Assembly (NCBI GenBank): GCA_021292165.1
Contig: CM037876.1
Coordinates: forward strand, 317,282,776-317,346,775
Direction: 5' to 3'
DNA from: Shinisaurus crocodilurus
Lineage: Eukaryota > Chordata > Lepidosauria > Squamata > Shinisauridae
DNA: 64,000 bases
Of the stretch, positions 11,009 through 22,594 are shown piece after piece; the first letter of the stretch is position 1; each line of letters begins with the position of its first letter. A model generated the notes under the pieces. The model was not told the origin of the DNA. It did no database searches and saw only the letters and a list, made by a program, of their open reading frames with translations. The position numbers and the translations under genes were made by a program.

Positions 11009-11874
11009 CAAGTCCTCACTTTGAATTTTGCTTTTGGCAGTATTTGGGTGGCAACTATAGATGAAACTTGTTATTTCTGAGGTTTGCCGTTAGGCTGTAT
11101 GAAGACTACATCTCTTTCCATCATGCCTCTGTGGAGACCACAGCTTACCTCAGGTAGCTGGAAGGTACTTTTCCCTAAGATGAGGATATTTCCCACTCAG
11201 ACTGCTGAAGAGAAGAAAAATGTTTGCTTCACAGGACAGTCCCCCAAGGTGTATTCCCAAACAGAAAGCCTTCTGCAGTGGGATATTTCTTTTGACGGCA
11301 TCATGCTTCAGCAAAGATGGAAGGTCCTCGGCCTTCCGAAACACAGATGGAAGCGGGGGTTTCCTGCCTTTTTTGCAGCTCCAAAATCAGTCAAAGAAGA
11401 AAATGGGACAGGAAGATGAGCAGTGACTGGTTTCCGGGTGGCAGACGCCAGTCACAACTGCAAGCGATCAGTGCCCTTTCTCACCATTTTGACAGAACGC
11501 CAAACCCGTTGCAGATGTTTTCTGCCTTGTCCTCTGGACTGCTTTTTCCTCCCGCCTCGGAGCGACACGACGATCAACAAGGACAACCCTCACGCCTTCC
11601 CTTTCATCCCACGGGCATACATTCTCCGCCATTCCCTGTCTCCATCATTGATTTTGCGATGACCTTTTGGAAAGCTGTGCGTGTCCCAATCCTGCCTGTG
11701 CGTGCCTGTGACCTTTTCCTGAAGTCAGTAAACAACAGCACAAACTTTGTCCATGCCTCTGGACTCACAACAGGAGCTAATGATCAACCAGTTGATCCCT
11801 GCACCAGTTGGCTCGGGAACTGAGTCACTGTGCGAAGAGCCCACGGTGAGATACGGGGCTTTGCGATAGGGCAA
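10768..11874. other. Region 5' of the HJV start; no further exon identified
   Basis: Should contain the 5' UTR exon and perhaps the HJV promoter. No TATA box or clear non-coding exon could be singled out. Holds an AC microsatellite (10977-11006). Confidence 0.35.
10977..11006. repeat. (AC)n microsatellite
   Basis: 15 AC units just upstream of HJV. Confidence 0.95.
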
Positions 11875-11977
11875 TCTGTCGGAGATGCTTTGACCTGGAT
11901 TCCTGCATTGAGCAGGGGGTTGGACTCGATGGCCTTGTAGGCCCCTTCCAACTCTACTTTTCTATGATTCTATGATT
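11875..11977 (+). mobile_element. CR1 LINE 3' end, about 100 bp
   Basis: Contains gagatgctttgacctgg…gagcagggggttggact…ggccttgtaggcccc and the CR1 terminal microsatellite TTCTATGATTCTATGATTC. Strongly 5'-truncated, typical of CR1. Confidence 0.9.
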
Positions 11978-12334
11978 CAGTCCGGCATGGCCTTTAGACC
12001 AGAGCAGAGACGGAAGGCAGGGCCATTCCCTCCTGCTGTACCACAAGATGCTTTGTGTCTAAGGGCTGGCGCACAAGTCTGCTTTCGTCACTGGCAGCAT
12101 CAGATGCCGCAGGTAGAGCTTTCGTATCCCTCATAATGCTTTTCGGTGGAGACAATCGACACATCCACCCGTGGGTCATCATGTGATGAGAAATGAAGCA
12201 TGCATGTGTGAACTCTCCTAACAGGGCCCCCCTGTGTAGCTTTTCTTGGAAGCCTCCTGCAAAAAAGGATACCATGCTGTGATCTCTTCCGGTATCTCCA
12301 CTTGTCCCAAGGAGAGCCATGGTGTTTCTTCTAT
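11978..12334. other. No gene or repeat recognised
   Basis: No coding signal seen between the two CR1 fragments. Confidence 0.35.
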
Positions 12335-12373
12335 AATCATCATCATTATCATCATCATCATCATCATCATCAT
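12335..12373. repeat. (ATC)n microsatellite abutting CR1
   Basis: ATC run ending at the 5' truncation point of the following CR1 copy. Confidence 0.95.
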
Positions 12374-12770
12374 GGAAACAAGGCCCTATGAGGAGAGACT
12401 GAAAGAACTGGGCATGTTTAGCCTTCAGAAGAGGAGACTGAGGGGAGATATGATCGCACTCTTCCAGTACTTGAAGGGATGTCACACAGAGGAGGGCAAA
12501 GATCTCTTCTCGGTCATCCCAGTTTGCAGGACACGGAATAATGGGCTCAAGTTACAGGAACCTAGATTCCACCTAAACATCAGGAAAAATTTCCTGACTG
12601 TCAGAGCAATAAGACAATGGAATCAACTACCTAGGGAGGTGGTGGGCTCTCCCACTCTGGAGGCATTCAAGGTGCGGCTGGACAGACATCTGTCAGAGAT
12701 GCTTTGACCTGGATTCCTGCATTGAGCAGGGGGTTGGACTTCCAACTCGACTTTTCTATGATTCTATGAT
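12374..12770 (+). mobile_element. CR1 LINE 3' fragment with C-terminal ORF2 segment
   Basis: Frame through 12707 reads [20 protein letters not shown]…[12 protein letters not shown]…EVVGSPTLEAFKVRLDRHL, the C-terminus of CR1 ORF2, followed by the TTCTATGATTCTATGAT tail. Some 3' UTR bases present in other copies are missing (12739-12745). Confidence 0.93.
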
Positions 12771-13150
12771 CATCATCCTGCCTTTTTCCCAATACTGGGA
12801 CTCGAGGCGGCTTCACAACATTAAAATTTGTACAGTTAAAACACATAAATAGAAAAATACAAAAGTTAAAAATATAATTAAATCAGAAACAGTATTAACA
12901 TTATATAAAATATCACAGCTAAAACAACAATAACTATAAGAGCAGTGCAAACCCATCGCTTGTTCATAGGTCCAATTTTATTCCCCGAAGGCGTGCCGGA
13001 ACAAGGAAGTTTTTGCCTGCCTTCGGAAACATACCAAGGAGGGTGCCATTCTAGCCTGCCTGGGGAGGGAGCTCCGGAGTGTTGGAGCAACCACCAAGAA
13101 GGCCCGCTGCCGCATTCCTGCCAGGCGTACCTGGGATGGTGGCGGAACCA
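12771..13150 (-). mobile_element. LINE 3' end (minus strand), clade uncertain
   Basis: Polyadenine-rich antisense stretch (ttaaaacacataaatag) preceded by 'gggactcgaggcggcttcacaac' and followed by 'ccggaacaaggaagtttttgcctgccttcgg' type sequence, the pattern of several LINE 3' ends in this window. Confidence 0.5.
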
Positions 13151-13454
13151 TGGGCCTCCCCAGAAGATTTCCTCACCCCAGATCTTGATATTCCACTGGA
13201 GGAAAACTGTGTGACGACTTTGGGGCTGTGTGAATCTCCTCTGGGTAAACAGATAATTACCAAAATAGGGGTTCTACCTTCTTTTTCCCAAACAATGCCT
13301 TTGTCCCTTTGGCAGATGTAGGAGACACAGAAAATCAACTGGGGCAGTGTTTTCCCCCTCAGCGCATGCTACATCTGTTGGATTTCTACCTATCATGCAG
13401 CTGTTAACAGCACACACAGCCTCCATCAAGAAAAACAATGGCTAAACACCAAAA

Positions 13455-14105
13455 GCTACAAACTGAAGCAGGTTCAGAGAATTCCGGAGACTTGACAGAG
13501 AAGGGCAACTAAAAAGGGATATATTGTAGAGTTTGACAAAGTACAGAAAGGGGCAACTGAAGTTATCAAGGGGCCGGAGCAACTCTCCGATGAGGAAAGG
13601 TCACAGCAGCTGGGATTGTGTAGCTTAGGGAAGAGGCGAGGGGAGACATGACGAAGGTGTCCGAAACGATGCCTGCTGTGGAGAAAGTGGGCAGGGAGAC
13701 ATTGATCTCCCTCTCTTCTACCCAACGGGATCATCCCATGAAGCTGATGGGTGGGAGATTCAGGGCAGATCAAAGGAAGGACTTCTTCACACAGCGCAGA
13801 GTTAAACTATGGAACTCACTTCCACAAGATGGAGTGATGGCCACCCATTTGGAGGGCTTTAAAAGGGGATTGGACAAATTCATTGAGGAGAAGGCTATCC
13901 ATGGCTACTAGTCCCGATGGCTATATGCTACCTCCAGGATCAGAGGCAGTCTGCCTATGTACACCAGTTGCTGGGGAACATGGGCAGGAGAGTGCTGTTG
14001 CACTCATGTCCTGCTTGTGGGTTTCCCACAGTCAGGAGGTTGGCCATGTGTGAACAGAATGCTGGACTAGATGGACTTTGTCTGACCCAGCAGGGCTCAT
14101 CTTAT
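13455..14105 (+). mobile_element. CR1-like LINE 3' fragment, family B
   Basis: Broken frames read QKGATEVIKG…LSDEERSQQLGLCSLGKRRG…GGRFRADQRKDFFTQRRVKLWNSLPQDGVMATHLEGFKRGLDKFIEEKAIHGY, parallel in layout to the CR1 ORF2 C-terminus but clearly a different family. The 3' UTR (ccaggatcagaggcagtctgcc…ccagcaactgg block) recurs at 25052-25310, 34775-34900, 36830-37445, 37625-37890, 42000-42960 and 47362-48530. Confidence 0.75.
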
Positions 14106-14217
14106 GATCTTAGCTGCATGTTTTTGAACTGGAAGCACCGGAACAGAATGAAAATGCAGGGAGACTGCTAAAGTTTTTGTTTGATCACAAAACTCAGCCC
14201 TTCCGACAAGCTTGGGG

Positions 14218-14402
14218 AGGAATCTCAGCTCAGCAGTGGAGCATCTGTTTTGCACGCAAGAGGTCCCAGGTTCAGCCCGGCATCTCTGGCCAAAAGGAAC
14301 TTGGGTAGCAAGACTGGGAAAGGCCATCTGTAAGAACCGCTGCCGGGCAGAGCAGGCCAGAGTGGGCTAGAGAAGGCCCCACTCAGCATGAAACAGCCTC
14401 AA
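14218..14402 (+). mobile_element. tRNA-derived SINE, family T, copy 1
   Basis: Head with box-B-like 'aggtcccaggttcagccc' preceded by 'gagcatctgttttgcacgca'; body ends 'ccactcagcatgaaacagcct'. Same family as 15033-15232 and the interrupted copy at 46490-47340. Confidence 0.8.
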
Positions 14403-14649
14403 AGTCAGCCCCAGTGAACAGCAGAAGCTCGGTCACGGAGATTAGCTGGCCCGGCAAAAGCTGGCGGTGCATCCACGAAACCCCAAAGTCAGGAGAACTG
14501 CCAGCCTGGAAGTGATATTAGCCCTACTCACCCCTTCCTTCTCTCCTCTCAGTCCCTGACAAGCCGCACGAGTTCCAAATCTTGTGGAGGGCAAAGGCAG
14601 GGGAGTGAACACAGCTCCAGGCCTTGTTTTTGGTGCAGGATAAGTGAAT

Positions 14650-14899
14650 GAGAGCCAGTGTAGCGTAGTGGTGAGAGTGTTGGACTGGGACTCAGGAGAT
14701 CCGGGTTCTAGTCCCCACTCAGCCATGAAACTCACTGGGTGACTTTGGGCCAGTCACTGACTCTCAGCCTAACCTACCTCACAGGGTTGTTGTGAGGATA
14801 ACATGGAGAGGAGGAGGAGGATTATGTAAGCCGCCTTGGGTTCCTTGTAGGAAAAAAGGCGGGGTATAAATATAATAAATAAATAAATAAATAAAATAA
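14650..14899 (+). mobile_element. Sauria-type tRNA-SINE, copy A
   Basis: Full length: head gagagccagtgtagcgtag, box-B-like 'gatccgggttctagtcccc', body 'ctcactgggtgactttgg', tail 'ggcggggtataaata' and (AAAT)n. This layout is the squamate Sauria SINE as known in the literature. Confidence 0.92.
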
Positions 14900-15032
14900 C
14901 AAGGCTTTCAAGTTTTAGTGCCGTGTGTGACAGACAGGCACAGAGGGCATCAGAATGAAGAAAGCGTTCAAGCAGAGGCTGGGTACTTCTTTCCTTTTCT
15001 GCGATGGGCTTCCTACTTCACGTTAGCAGTTT

Positions 15033-15232
15033 AGGTGGTGTAGGGGAATGGTAAAGCGCCTGCTTTGCACACAGAAGGTCGTAGGTTCGATCCCCAGCAA
15101 CATCTCCAGGTAGGGCAGGAAAGATTCCTGCGTGAAACCCTGGAGAGCCACGGCTGCCAGTCAGTGCTGACAATACTGGGCTCGATGGACCCAGGGCCTG
15201 ACTCAGCATAAGGCAGCTTCGGATGTTCCTAC
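15033..15232 (+). mobile_element. tRNA-derived SINE, family T, copy 2
   Basis: Head 'ggtaaagcgcctgctttgca', box-B-like 'ggtcgtaggttcgatcccc', ends 'actcagcataaggcagcttc' and 'atgttcct'. Not a tRNA gene because the acceptor stem is absent and the body continues about 120 bp beyond box B. Confidence 0.85.
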
Positions 15233-15696
15233 AGGTTGCATTTCAGCCAACTGAAGCCTCACGTGTTTTACAACTTGAATGGAGTTGACCCCCAGGTAAA
15301 TATGCATAGCATTGCAGTCACAGCCCGTAAAAATAGCTGTGAGATTGTATTAATGGGCTCATTTGTTTTGGATGTCTTGCGTTTCATGATGGAGCTTTTA
15401 ACCAGCGTTAAGTCCTTGGAGTATAAATACTAGAGAAACAGGGTATCTAAAGATCTCGGGGGAACCGCTACGGATTCTCCTTGGAGGCCTGGCTGTGGGG
15501 GCCATCATGGGAAGCTCCTGCACATCAGAATTTACCGTGATACCACAGCACCTTTTCAGTCTGAAAAGGCGCTGTTGGAAAGAAACAACAATTCTCCCTG
15601 GGTTCAAGCCAAGGGGCTGGTCCACACGCACAGGGCTTCTTTGGCCCTTTTCTTCCAGGAGGGCCAAAGGGAGAAGTATTCAGCAGCCTCTGTTAT
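15233..15696. other. No gene or repeat recognised
   Basis: Nothing coding seen. Confidence 0.35.
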
Positions 15697-15834
15697 CTTC
15701 CCCCACCTGGCGCCCTCCAGAGGTGTTGGACTACAACCCCCATCATTCCCCAGCCAGCATGGCCAATGGCCATGCTGGCTGGGGATTATGGGAGTTGTAG
15801 TCCAACACCTCTGGAGGGCGCCAGGTCGGGGAAG
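15697..15834. mobile_element. Fold-back MITE (138 bp), 'gcgccctccag' type
   Basis: Near-perfect palindrome: 'cctggcgccctccagaggtg' facing 'cacctctggagggcgccagg', with the inner core 'ggactacaacccccatcat' facing 'attatgggagttgtagtcc'. The loop is built on gccaatggc. Confidence 0.85.
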
Positions 15835-15848
15835 GCTGCCCTATGGTC

Positions 15849-15990
15849 TTATTTATTTATTTATTATTTACGGCATTTTCACTCCGCTCTTCAGCCAAAA
15901 AAGGCTCCCAGAGCGGCTTACAAAGATGAATATTAGACAGTCCCTGCCCTCAGGCTTACAATCTAAAAGACATGACACAAAAGGAAAGGG
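15849..15990 (-). mobile_element. LINE 3' end, minus strand
   Basis: (TTTA)n, then 'cactccgctcttcagcc', 'agagcggcttacaaag' and 'agtccctgccctcaggctta'. The same sequence recurs at 25318-25450. Confidence 0.65.
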
Positions 15991-16316
15991 GATTGGGAGG
16001 GAGGAGGAAGAAGAAAGCAAAACTCAGGCACCCGTTCTTAGTTACAAGGTTCTTATAGATGTTTGTTTGTTTGTTTGTTTCCTTTTCTTTTATTTTCTGG
16101 CAGGGAAGGGCAAAATAAGTTCCCTGCTGCTGTTCCCTCTTTGGCTGCTGCATTGCCATGATGTTACCCCTGGGAGGCATGGGGTGCAGCCTCCCAGTGG
16201 CCCTTGGTTCATATTCCCTTCACTGGCCTGGCTCCCAGGTAAATCACATTTATTGATTGATTGATTGATTGTATTTTTAAATCGCCCATCTAGCCGGTAC
16301 CCGGCAACATTGATTT

Positions 16317-16490
16317 CTTATAGATTCATAGATTCTAGAGTTCGAAGGGGCCTACAAGGCCATCCATCGAGTCCAACCCCCTGCTCAATGCAGGAAACTA
16401 GAGGAGGGGTCTCCCATCCAAGTAACAACCAGGCTTGACCCTGCTTAGATTTCCACACTCAAGACAAGCTGAGCCAGCGTGAGCCACAGG
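16317..16490 (-). mobile_element. 5S-rRNA-headed SINE with CR1 tail, copy 1
   Basis: On the minus strand the head reads 'ctaagcagggtcaagcctgg' and 'ttacttggatgggagacc', which matches the internal promoter of 5S rRNA (IE and C box). This is followed by 'gcattgagcagggggttgg' and the 3' end of CR1, ending in a 'tctatgaatctata' tail. Confidence 0.8.
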
Positions 16491-17612
16491 CCTGGGCATT
16501 CTTACCATTCCTCTGCTAAAAACAACAGCCCCTTGCTGCCATTTTCATTTAAAAATAAAAACAGGTTGGGAAACTTTTATGCACCTATCCCTGTTAACGC
16601 CTCCTGTGGCCCTTGGAGAAGTCCAGGAAGCCCCTCCCTCTCTTGGAGATTCCCAACCAACACCTCCCTACAATACTTTTTAGATATGGGTCCTCTCTAC
16701 CTTAGAACAGCCGTATCTACTTTTGCTTTCCTTGCAGAATTGAGATCCAAGCTCTGCACAGAGCTTTTCCTTTCCTGTTTTTCTGCTACATAACCTCCAG
16801 GTGGCACTTTGCTATAGCAGAATATTGCAATTACACAAGTAGGGGAAAAAATGTTTTCTTTCACTTTCAGAAATAATCCTCCATTTTCCCCACTCTAAAA
16901 AAACAACAGCAACCCGGGAAAACAGAAGTGAAACTGGAGGGTCACCATGTCATCTAAAGAACCCATAAGCATCTGTAAAGAATGACAAGCGCACAATAAA
17001 TGCCTCATGTAGACAAGCTCCTAGCCCTCATGGCTCCCTTTCTAACTCTCAGTCAGCCTCGCAAATAAGGATACAAAAATCAACTAGTCCACAACCATTT
17101 TGAGCCACTGGTCTGCCCACGATAGGCCACCGAAGAAAGGTAAGATCCCCATTATCTGAATTATACTTAATTATCTAGAGGTTCTCCATAATTGTTTTTA
17201 AAGATTAAAAAGAGAGCTTTTTTTAAAATAAAAAAAAAACATAGCAAGCAAAAGAAATGCATTGGTGTGGACCCAAAGGCAGGGCCTCAGTTAAAAACAA
17301 AACAAAACAGCAAGCAAAGAGCCAGGCCTGCCAGACTGCCATGCCCAAAGTCTCTTGAATTCAACCTCCCCTCTGAAAACACGAATGCAAACATTAATAA
17401 ATGTAACTCCTGACCCCTCACCCTCACACAAGCCCAGAACAGTATTTCATATCCCTACTCTGCTATACCTAAAGGAGACGTGCACCCTTGCAAAAGGCCG
17501 CGGTGGTCGCCCTAAGACAGCTGGCCCAGAGCTCCGCAGCGCCCTCCCTCGTATTTCTGCACGGGTCAGCTGGGCCGTGAACTCCACTGAAGCACTTCGT
17601 AGGCTAAACTTG
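16491..17612. other. No gene recognised
   Basis: AT-rich spacer with A runs around 17215-17240. No protein or repeat family recognised. Confidence 0.35.
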
Positions 17613-17758
17613 CAGTGTTCTCCAACCTTGGGTCCCTGGGTGTTTTTGGCCTACAACTCCCAGCATGCCCCAGCCATGCTATGGCCAGCTATGCTGGCTG
17701 GGGCATGCTGGGAGTTGTAGGCCAAAAACGTCTGGGGACCCAAGGCTGGAGAACACTG
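17613..17758. mobile_element. Fold-back MITE, CAGTGTTCTCCAACC type (146 bp)
   Basis: Arms start CAGTGTTCTCCAACC and end GGAGAACACTG with the core 'cctacaactcccagcatgcc' in both orientations. Loop is longer than in other copies. It abuts the target duplication of the next element. No duplication of its own is visible. Confidence 0.9.
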
Positions 17759-17766
17759 GCATAGGG

Positions 17767-18687
17767 CAGTGATGGCGAACCTATGGCACGGGTGCCACAG
17801 CTGGCACGCAGGGACCTCTCTGTGGGCACTCGAGCCATTGGTCACCAGATCACGAAAAGACTGTCCCCTTCTGCAAAACACTAATGATCTTGTTCTTTCT
17901 CACAGTGTGGAACAGAATGATTGTATTCTAGAATTCCTGTTACAGAATTCTTTTCTACATTGTTATCACATTTAAAAGATTTTGAAGAATGATGCACAGA
18001 GCATGGCTTGGATGTAAAGCCCTAACAGTTGACCTGAGTGCTGCATGTGTTGCTCTCAAACTAACGGAGTATGAGCCAAGGTTTGACAAATTATCAGCAT
18101 GCATGCAATAGCAAAAATCACATTAATTGTGCAAAAGCATGCCCAATGCAAACTCTTACCTAATGCACTGTTTGCAGTCCAAGACATAAAGTGTTTAAAA
18201 TGTGTTAAGCACGTTTAGTTTTCTTGTTTATCTTGCTCATCCTAGTACAGGTTGACTTTTACTTTTACTAATCCGACACCTGTAGAAGCAGGGAAAGGAC
18301 CCGGGGTAAAGCTTGCCTCATACAATTTCAGTCTGGCATATAATCATATTACAAGTTGAGAATCCCTTCTCCAAAAATACATGTGCCTAATTATTTCAAA
18401 AGTTTGTATAAATTCCCTTCAGGCTATGTGTACAATGTAGTACTATAATAATTTTTTGAGTTGATTTTTTTTTCAACAAAAAACTGTTTGTATCATTGAA
18501 AGCTCTGTTATTGTGTTTTTCTTTTAAGACAAAATATGTTAATTAATTCGGACAACTGTATGAATTGTTTTTCTAAAACTAAAACCTCGGTATTCAGGTT
18601 TAATTGCAGTGTTGGCACTTTGAAATAAATAAGTTGGTTTTGTGTTGCAGTTTGGGCACTCGGGCTCAAAAAGGTTCGCCATCACTG
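17767..18687. mobile_element. Non-autonomous hAT transposon, copy 2 (921 bp), inverted relative to copy 1
   Basis: Same family as 2386-3302 along its whole length, opposite orientation. Exact 8-bp duplication GCATAGGG at 17759-17766 and 18688-18695. Confidence 0.93.
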
Positions 18688-18695
18688 GCATAGGG

Positions 18696-18900
18696 CCATC
18701 ACGGAGGTTGAATCCAAAGCATGTGAGCCAGAAACATTCCTGGGAGGAGGTCTGATCAACGCTCTCCCAGCAGAGTCTCACAGGGGGCAGCATACAAGAT
18801 CTCCTCGATCTCCTGCAGGGACAGCTGGGTTTTCTTGGCGCACGGCACCCTTGGTTTTAACCTTGCCCTCTTTGGCGTCCCCACCACCACCTCCTAAAAT
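18696..18900 (-). other. Exon-like block, gene unknown
   Basis: On the minus strand an acceptor-like 'gtattttag' is followed by a frame GGGGDAKEGKVKTKGAVR. After a one-base shift there is a second frame AKKTQLSLQEIEEILYAAPCETLLGER and stop. Codon choice and the amphipathic LQEIEEIL look coding, but the frame break and lack of a recognised family leave it as a possible exon remnant or chance. Confidence 0.25.
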
Positions 18901-20353
18901 ACAACGGTGGGGAGTAACATCATATTTTTAAAAGAAAGGACCTCTGAGCATATATAGAGTCCCATTCTGTGTCCTGCTGAGTAGCTGCGCCTTGTCCCCC
19001 ACACGGTTAGAACTGAAAAACACGACTCCGTTGCATTTGGCATGGCAGCAGATATCCTTGCCCAGGCCGGACAGCTGGCATTTTTCTTTTAAAAACAACA
19101 ACAACAACAACGAGAAGGAACAGTTAACTATGACCCCAACTCCTTCGACAGCATTCTGATAACAGAATCCAAATCCTTTTGAAGCCTATAACGATGGATC
19201 CATATCCTGGTTAAACTTTATGCCTGTGCTCCATACTTAATAGCACCTGCCCGCTTTCACTGCGGTCAAAACTGTTGTTATCATCGTTCCTTGGAGGTTG
19301 CCTGGCCATAAAAGATCGTCACTGGCCTGAATCTTGGAGGAGTGAGAGCCACACACACACACACACCCCAAAAAAACACCCCTCTTGGAAAAGTCCCCAA
19401 AATGGTGGGTTTAGGCTCCTTCCCCCACAGTGAAGCCTCCGCCCCCGCAGTGGAAGCAGGCCGAGAAGATACCTGAATGTTTGCATTCACCGGGCTATGC
19501 TGAAATCTGGGGGGGGGGGGGGGGGCAAGTGCAAAAGAAGACAGGGCTCCTGCGCCATTCATAGCTGAGAAGAGAGGGAATGTCACCCCTGCTGAAATCC
19601 CCTCTTCTGCAGGACTATGAATGGCACAGGAGCCCTGTCCTCCTTTGCACATGGCCGCCCTAGCAGCATCGTTTATGATGCGTCGCATGGCTTTGTTGTT
19701 GCTGCCGCCGCCGCCGCCACCGCCGCTGCCATGCCAAGAAAACTGCCAACAGCAAAGATGGGCGATTCCAAATTGCAACGATAGGCATTCAGGTGAGTCA
19801 AGCTGCAATCCTGTCCCCACCCCACTTACCTGGGAGTATGCCACATTGAACTTACAGTGGAACTTACTTCTGAGTGGGCAGGTAGCGGGTTGCAGTGTAA
19901 GTTTCAAACTCAAATGCAGAGAGTAGATTGAATTAATTTAAACGCAGAATTAATCCTGTGTAGAAGGAGGAATTCCTCTTTTGCACCTGGTCACCCGACG
20001 GCTACGCCTCTCGGTACACGGGCACATGCGGAGGTTGGGAGCGGGGCCATCAGCCTTGACACTGCTCAGCCCACCACCGCACGTCCACAGTGCCCGAACA
20101 GGCCAGGGCAACCCCCACCGGGCGGACCAGTGGCCCATCTAGACCCGCTGTGGTGTCTATTCTTCTGACTGGCAGCAGCTCACCACTCGGAAAATGTATA
20201 TCTAGGCTCTTGATATCTTTGTGGGGAAGACCTCAGTCTGGAAAAGTGACAAAGAAATGTCATTAATTAATATGAATAAATAAATACACATTGCCCAGAG
20301 TGCAAATACACAGAGTGGGGGGGGGGGGGCTGAGACCACTGGGAGCATAGAGT
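18901..20353. other. No gene recognised; low-complexity runs
   Basis: Contains CA (19351-19366), G (19509-19526) and GCC/CCG (19702-19722) runs. 19795-19900 resembles a dispersed 'acttacctgggagtatg…acttacttctgagtgg' repeat, also at 20975-21030. Confidence 0.4.
19540..19645. repeat. Imperfect inverted repeat
   Basis: 'acagggctcctgcgccattc' at the left faces 'gaatggcacaggagccctgt' at the right, one mismatch, with a loop of about 50 bp. Probably a small fold-back element. Confidence 0.7.
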
Positions 20354-20745
20354 CATGGGATCCTAGAAAAGTAGAGTTGGAAGGCCATCGAGTTGGAAGG
20401 GGCCCACAAGGCCATCGAGTCCAACCCCCTGCTCAATGCAGGAATCCAGGTCAAAGCATCCCTGACAGATGGCTGTCCAGCTGCACCTTGAGTGCCTCCA
20501 GAGCCCACGACCTCCCTAGGTAGTTGGTTCCATTGGCATACTGCTCTGACAGTCAGGAAGTTTTTCCTGATGTTCAGCTGGAATCTGGCTTCCTGTGACT
20601 TGAGCCCATTAATTCATGTCCTGTACTCTTCGGCGGTCAAGAAGGCCCTCCTCTGTGTGACAACCTTTCAAGCACTTGAAGAGCACAATCATATCTCCCC
20701 TCAGTCTTCTCTTAAACTGAAGCAGTGCACAGTACCACCCGCCAT
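20354..20745 (-). mobile_element. CR1 LINE 3' fragment, old copy
   Basis: Reads on the minus strand as CR1 3' UTR and ORF2 C-terminus ([22 protein letters not shown]) with several frame breaks. A short duplication 'ggccatcgagttggaaggggcc' sits near the 3' end. Confidence 0.88.
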
Positions 20746-21503
20746 AATGCCAGAGTCTAAAATTACCTAAGTGCCCCGTTGACTCTCTCATCTAGTTTCT
20801 TGCCCCCTGTGCTCCCCTGGAAGCTCTTGAACCAACAAGACCTGGGTTCAAATGAGGCACAGTGATTCAACCAAAAACTTGTGAAGGGGACCCAGCAATT
20901 CGAGGAGAAACCATTCCATGAAATTGGCCCTCACCCAGCCTTGGGTCTCCGAATAATTTAGCTGATCCTTCAGCATATTTACTTAGGAGTAAGTCCCACT
21001 GATTCCGATGGAGCTTACTTCTGAATAAACGTGACTCTCATGCCTCCCTTCGCTTCGACGACGCCCCCCCTCCCCAAAAACCCAATATAGGACACTTTTA
21101 AAAATTGGGGGGCAACCTCTGGTGGTCCAGGGGCCAATTTTCCTGTTTTATGAAATACATTCTTATATAATTTTTTAAAAAATTATTTTAAAGAAATCCA
21201 AACTCCCCTCTCACATTGCCACCAAGTTTAAAAATAGGATTTCATGGCATGGTACTCTGTGACTTTATATGTTTTACAAGTCCACTTCAATCACTGCCCT
21301 ATCTTTGGAGGGATATTTAATACTCCATGTCTCGAATAAAACGAGCTGCTGGAAGAACGACCCGTCCACTCTGTAGAAGTGTGTCTCTTTCTGTAGATAT
21401 TCAGCCACCGTCCAGTGTTACAGTGGCCCCGGGGAGTCGCAAAGGAGGCAGCCATTTTTTTAAATGAATGCACCATTCTGAATTTCCCAGCACTTGAAAA
21501 GTA
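20746..21503. other. No gene recognised
   Basis: Only a fragment of the 'acttaggagtaagtcccact…gagcttacttctgaat' repeat (20975-21030) was noticed. Confidence 0.35.
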
Positions 21504-21763
21504 CAGTAATACCTTGGATTGCAAGCATAATTCATTCCGGAACCGTGCTTGTAATCCAAAACACTCTTATATCAAAGCGAGTCTCTGGCGGGCGTGAGCG
21601 GGGCCGATTTCGGCCCGCTACGCCCACTCGAGGCGAGCGGTTACATCCCTACGACTTGTCTTGCAAGACCTTGCTCGTTTATCAAGTAAAAAATAATAAT
21701 AATAAATTGCTTGTCTTGCAAAACGCTCTCAGACCAAGTTACTTGCAATCCAAGGTATTACTG
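21504..21763. mobile_element. Tc/mariner-type MITE (260 bp)
   Basis: Terminal inverted repeats CAGTAATACCTTGGATTGCA and TTGCAATCCAAGGTATTACTG, flanked by TA on both sides (21502-21503 and 21764-21765). No transposase. The ends resemble pogo/Tigger-like elements. Confidence 0.88.
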
Positions 21764-21924
21764 TAGTGCCTCAGAACAGGGCTTTCTAGGGGAAATAAAA
21801 TGGTAGCTGCTCCTATTGTCTTCCCCCTCAAAAGAATTTCTGTGCGCCCCCAGAATATATCAGACAATTTTGAGGTGGGTGAAATGGCTGAGAAATAGTC
21901 ATTGTCAATTTGGGGTGCCCCTAG

Positions 21925-22025
21925 TTCAAATCCCTCCTCTGCCATGAAGGTTACCTTGGGCCACTAACTATCCCTCAGCCTAACTGACCTCACTGGGTTG
22001 TTCTGAAGATAAAATGATGCATGGT
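21925..22025 (+). mobile_element. Sauria-type SINE fragment
   Basis: 'ctctgccatgaaggttacct', 'ctcagcctaactgacctcac' and 'gggttgttctgaagataaaa' match the middle of copy A; ends lost. Confidence 0.7.
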
Positions 22026-22586
22026 GAACCAACGAAGGGCATGGCAAATACACTGTGCTCCCACCCCACCCGCCGCAATCAACCTTCCTTGCCCAAATTG
22101 TGAGGCAAACGAAGGAGGCATTTCTGCAACTGCTCTTCTGCAAGGGCACCGCAAGCAGTTGGTTAACCACCTGCCTGCTTAATTCCAGCCAAACGAAGCG
22201 GCAGCCGAGCACGCCGGCACCCGGCAGAGATAAAGACGCCAGGCAGCTGGCAAAGCGGCCGTAATTGACCTTGGCATTGGACCTGATCCAAAGTCTGAGA
22301 GAACTGAAATGTGCTACTCCTTGGCCAAACAAGACTTTCCAAAGAAGTTGTGACTTCTGCTACAGGAGGAGGAGGAGGAGGAGGGAACGGCACAGGCATG
22401 CACTTGGTGAGCAAACAGGTTCACCTGGAAGAGGAAGGTTGCGATATTGAGCTTTGGATTCCAAGGAGGTTTTTTGCACCAGGCAAGATCCCTGGGCCGG
22501 TCTCTCTCCGAGAGCTTGTTCGCACATGCATAAGAAGAGCCATGCTGCTGGCATAGCTTGTCACTTAATGATGGCGCATCAAGTGA
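22026..22586. other. No gene recognised; GGA run
   Basis: A GGA run lies at 22365-22384. The interval 22080-22310 looks single-copy. Confidence 0.35.
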
Positions 22587-22594
22587 CGGCTGAC

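Noticed and set aside
15045..15105. Possible tRNA gene
   Set aside because: Box A/B-like sequence is present but the clover-leaf is incomplete and the unit continues as a SINE with relatives nearby.
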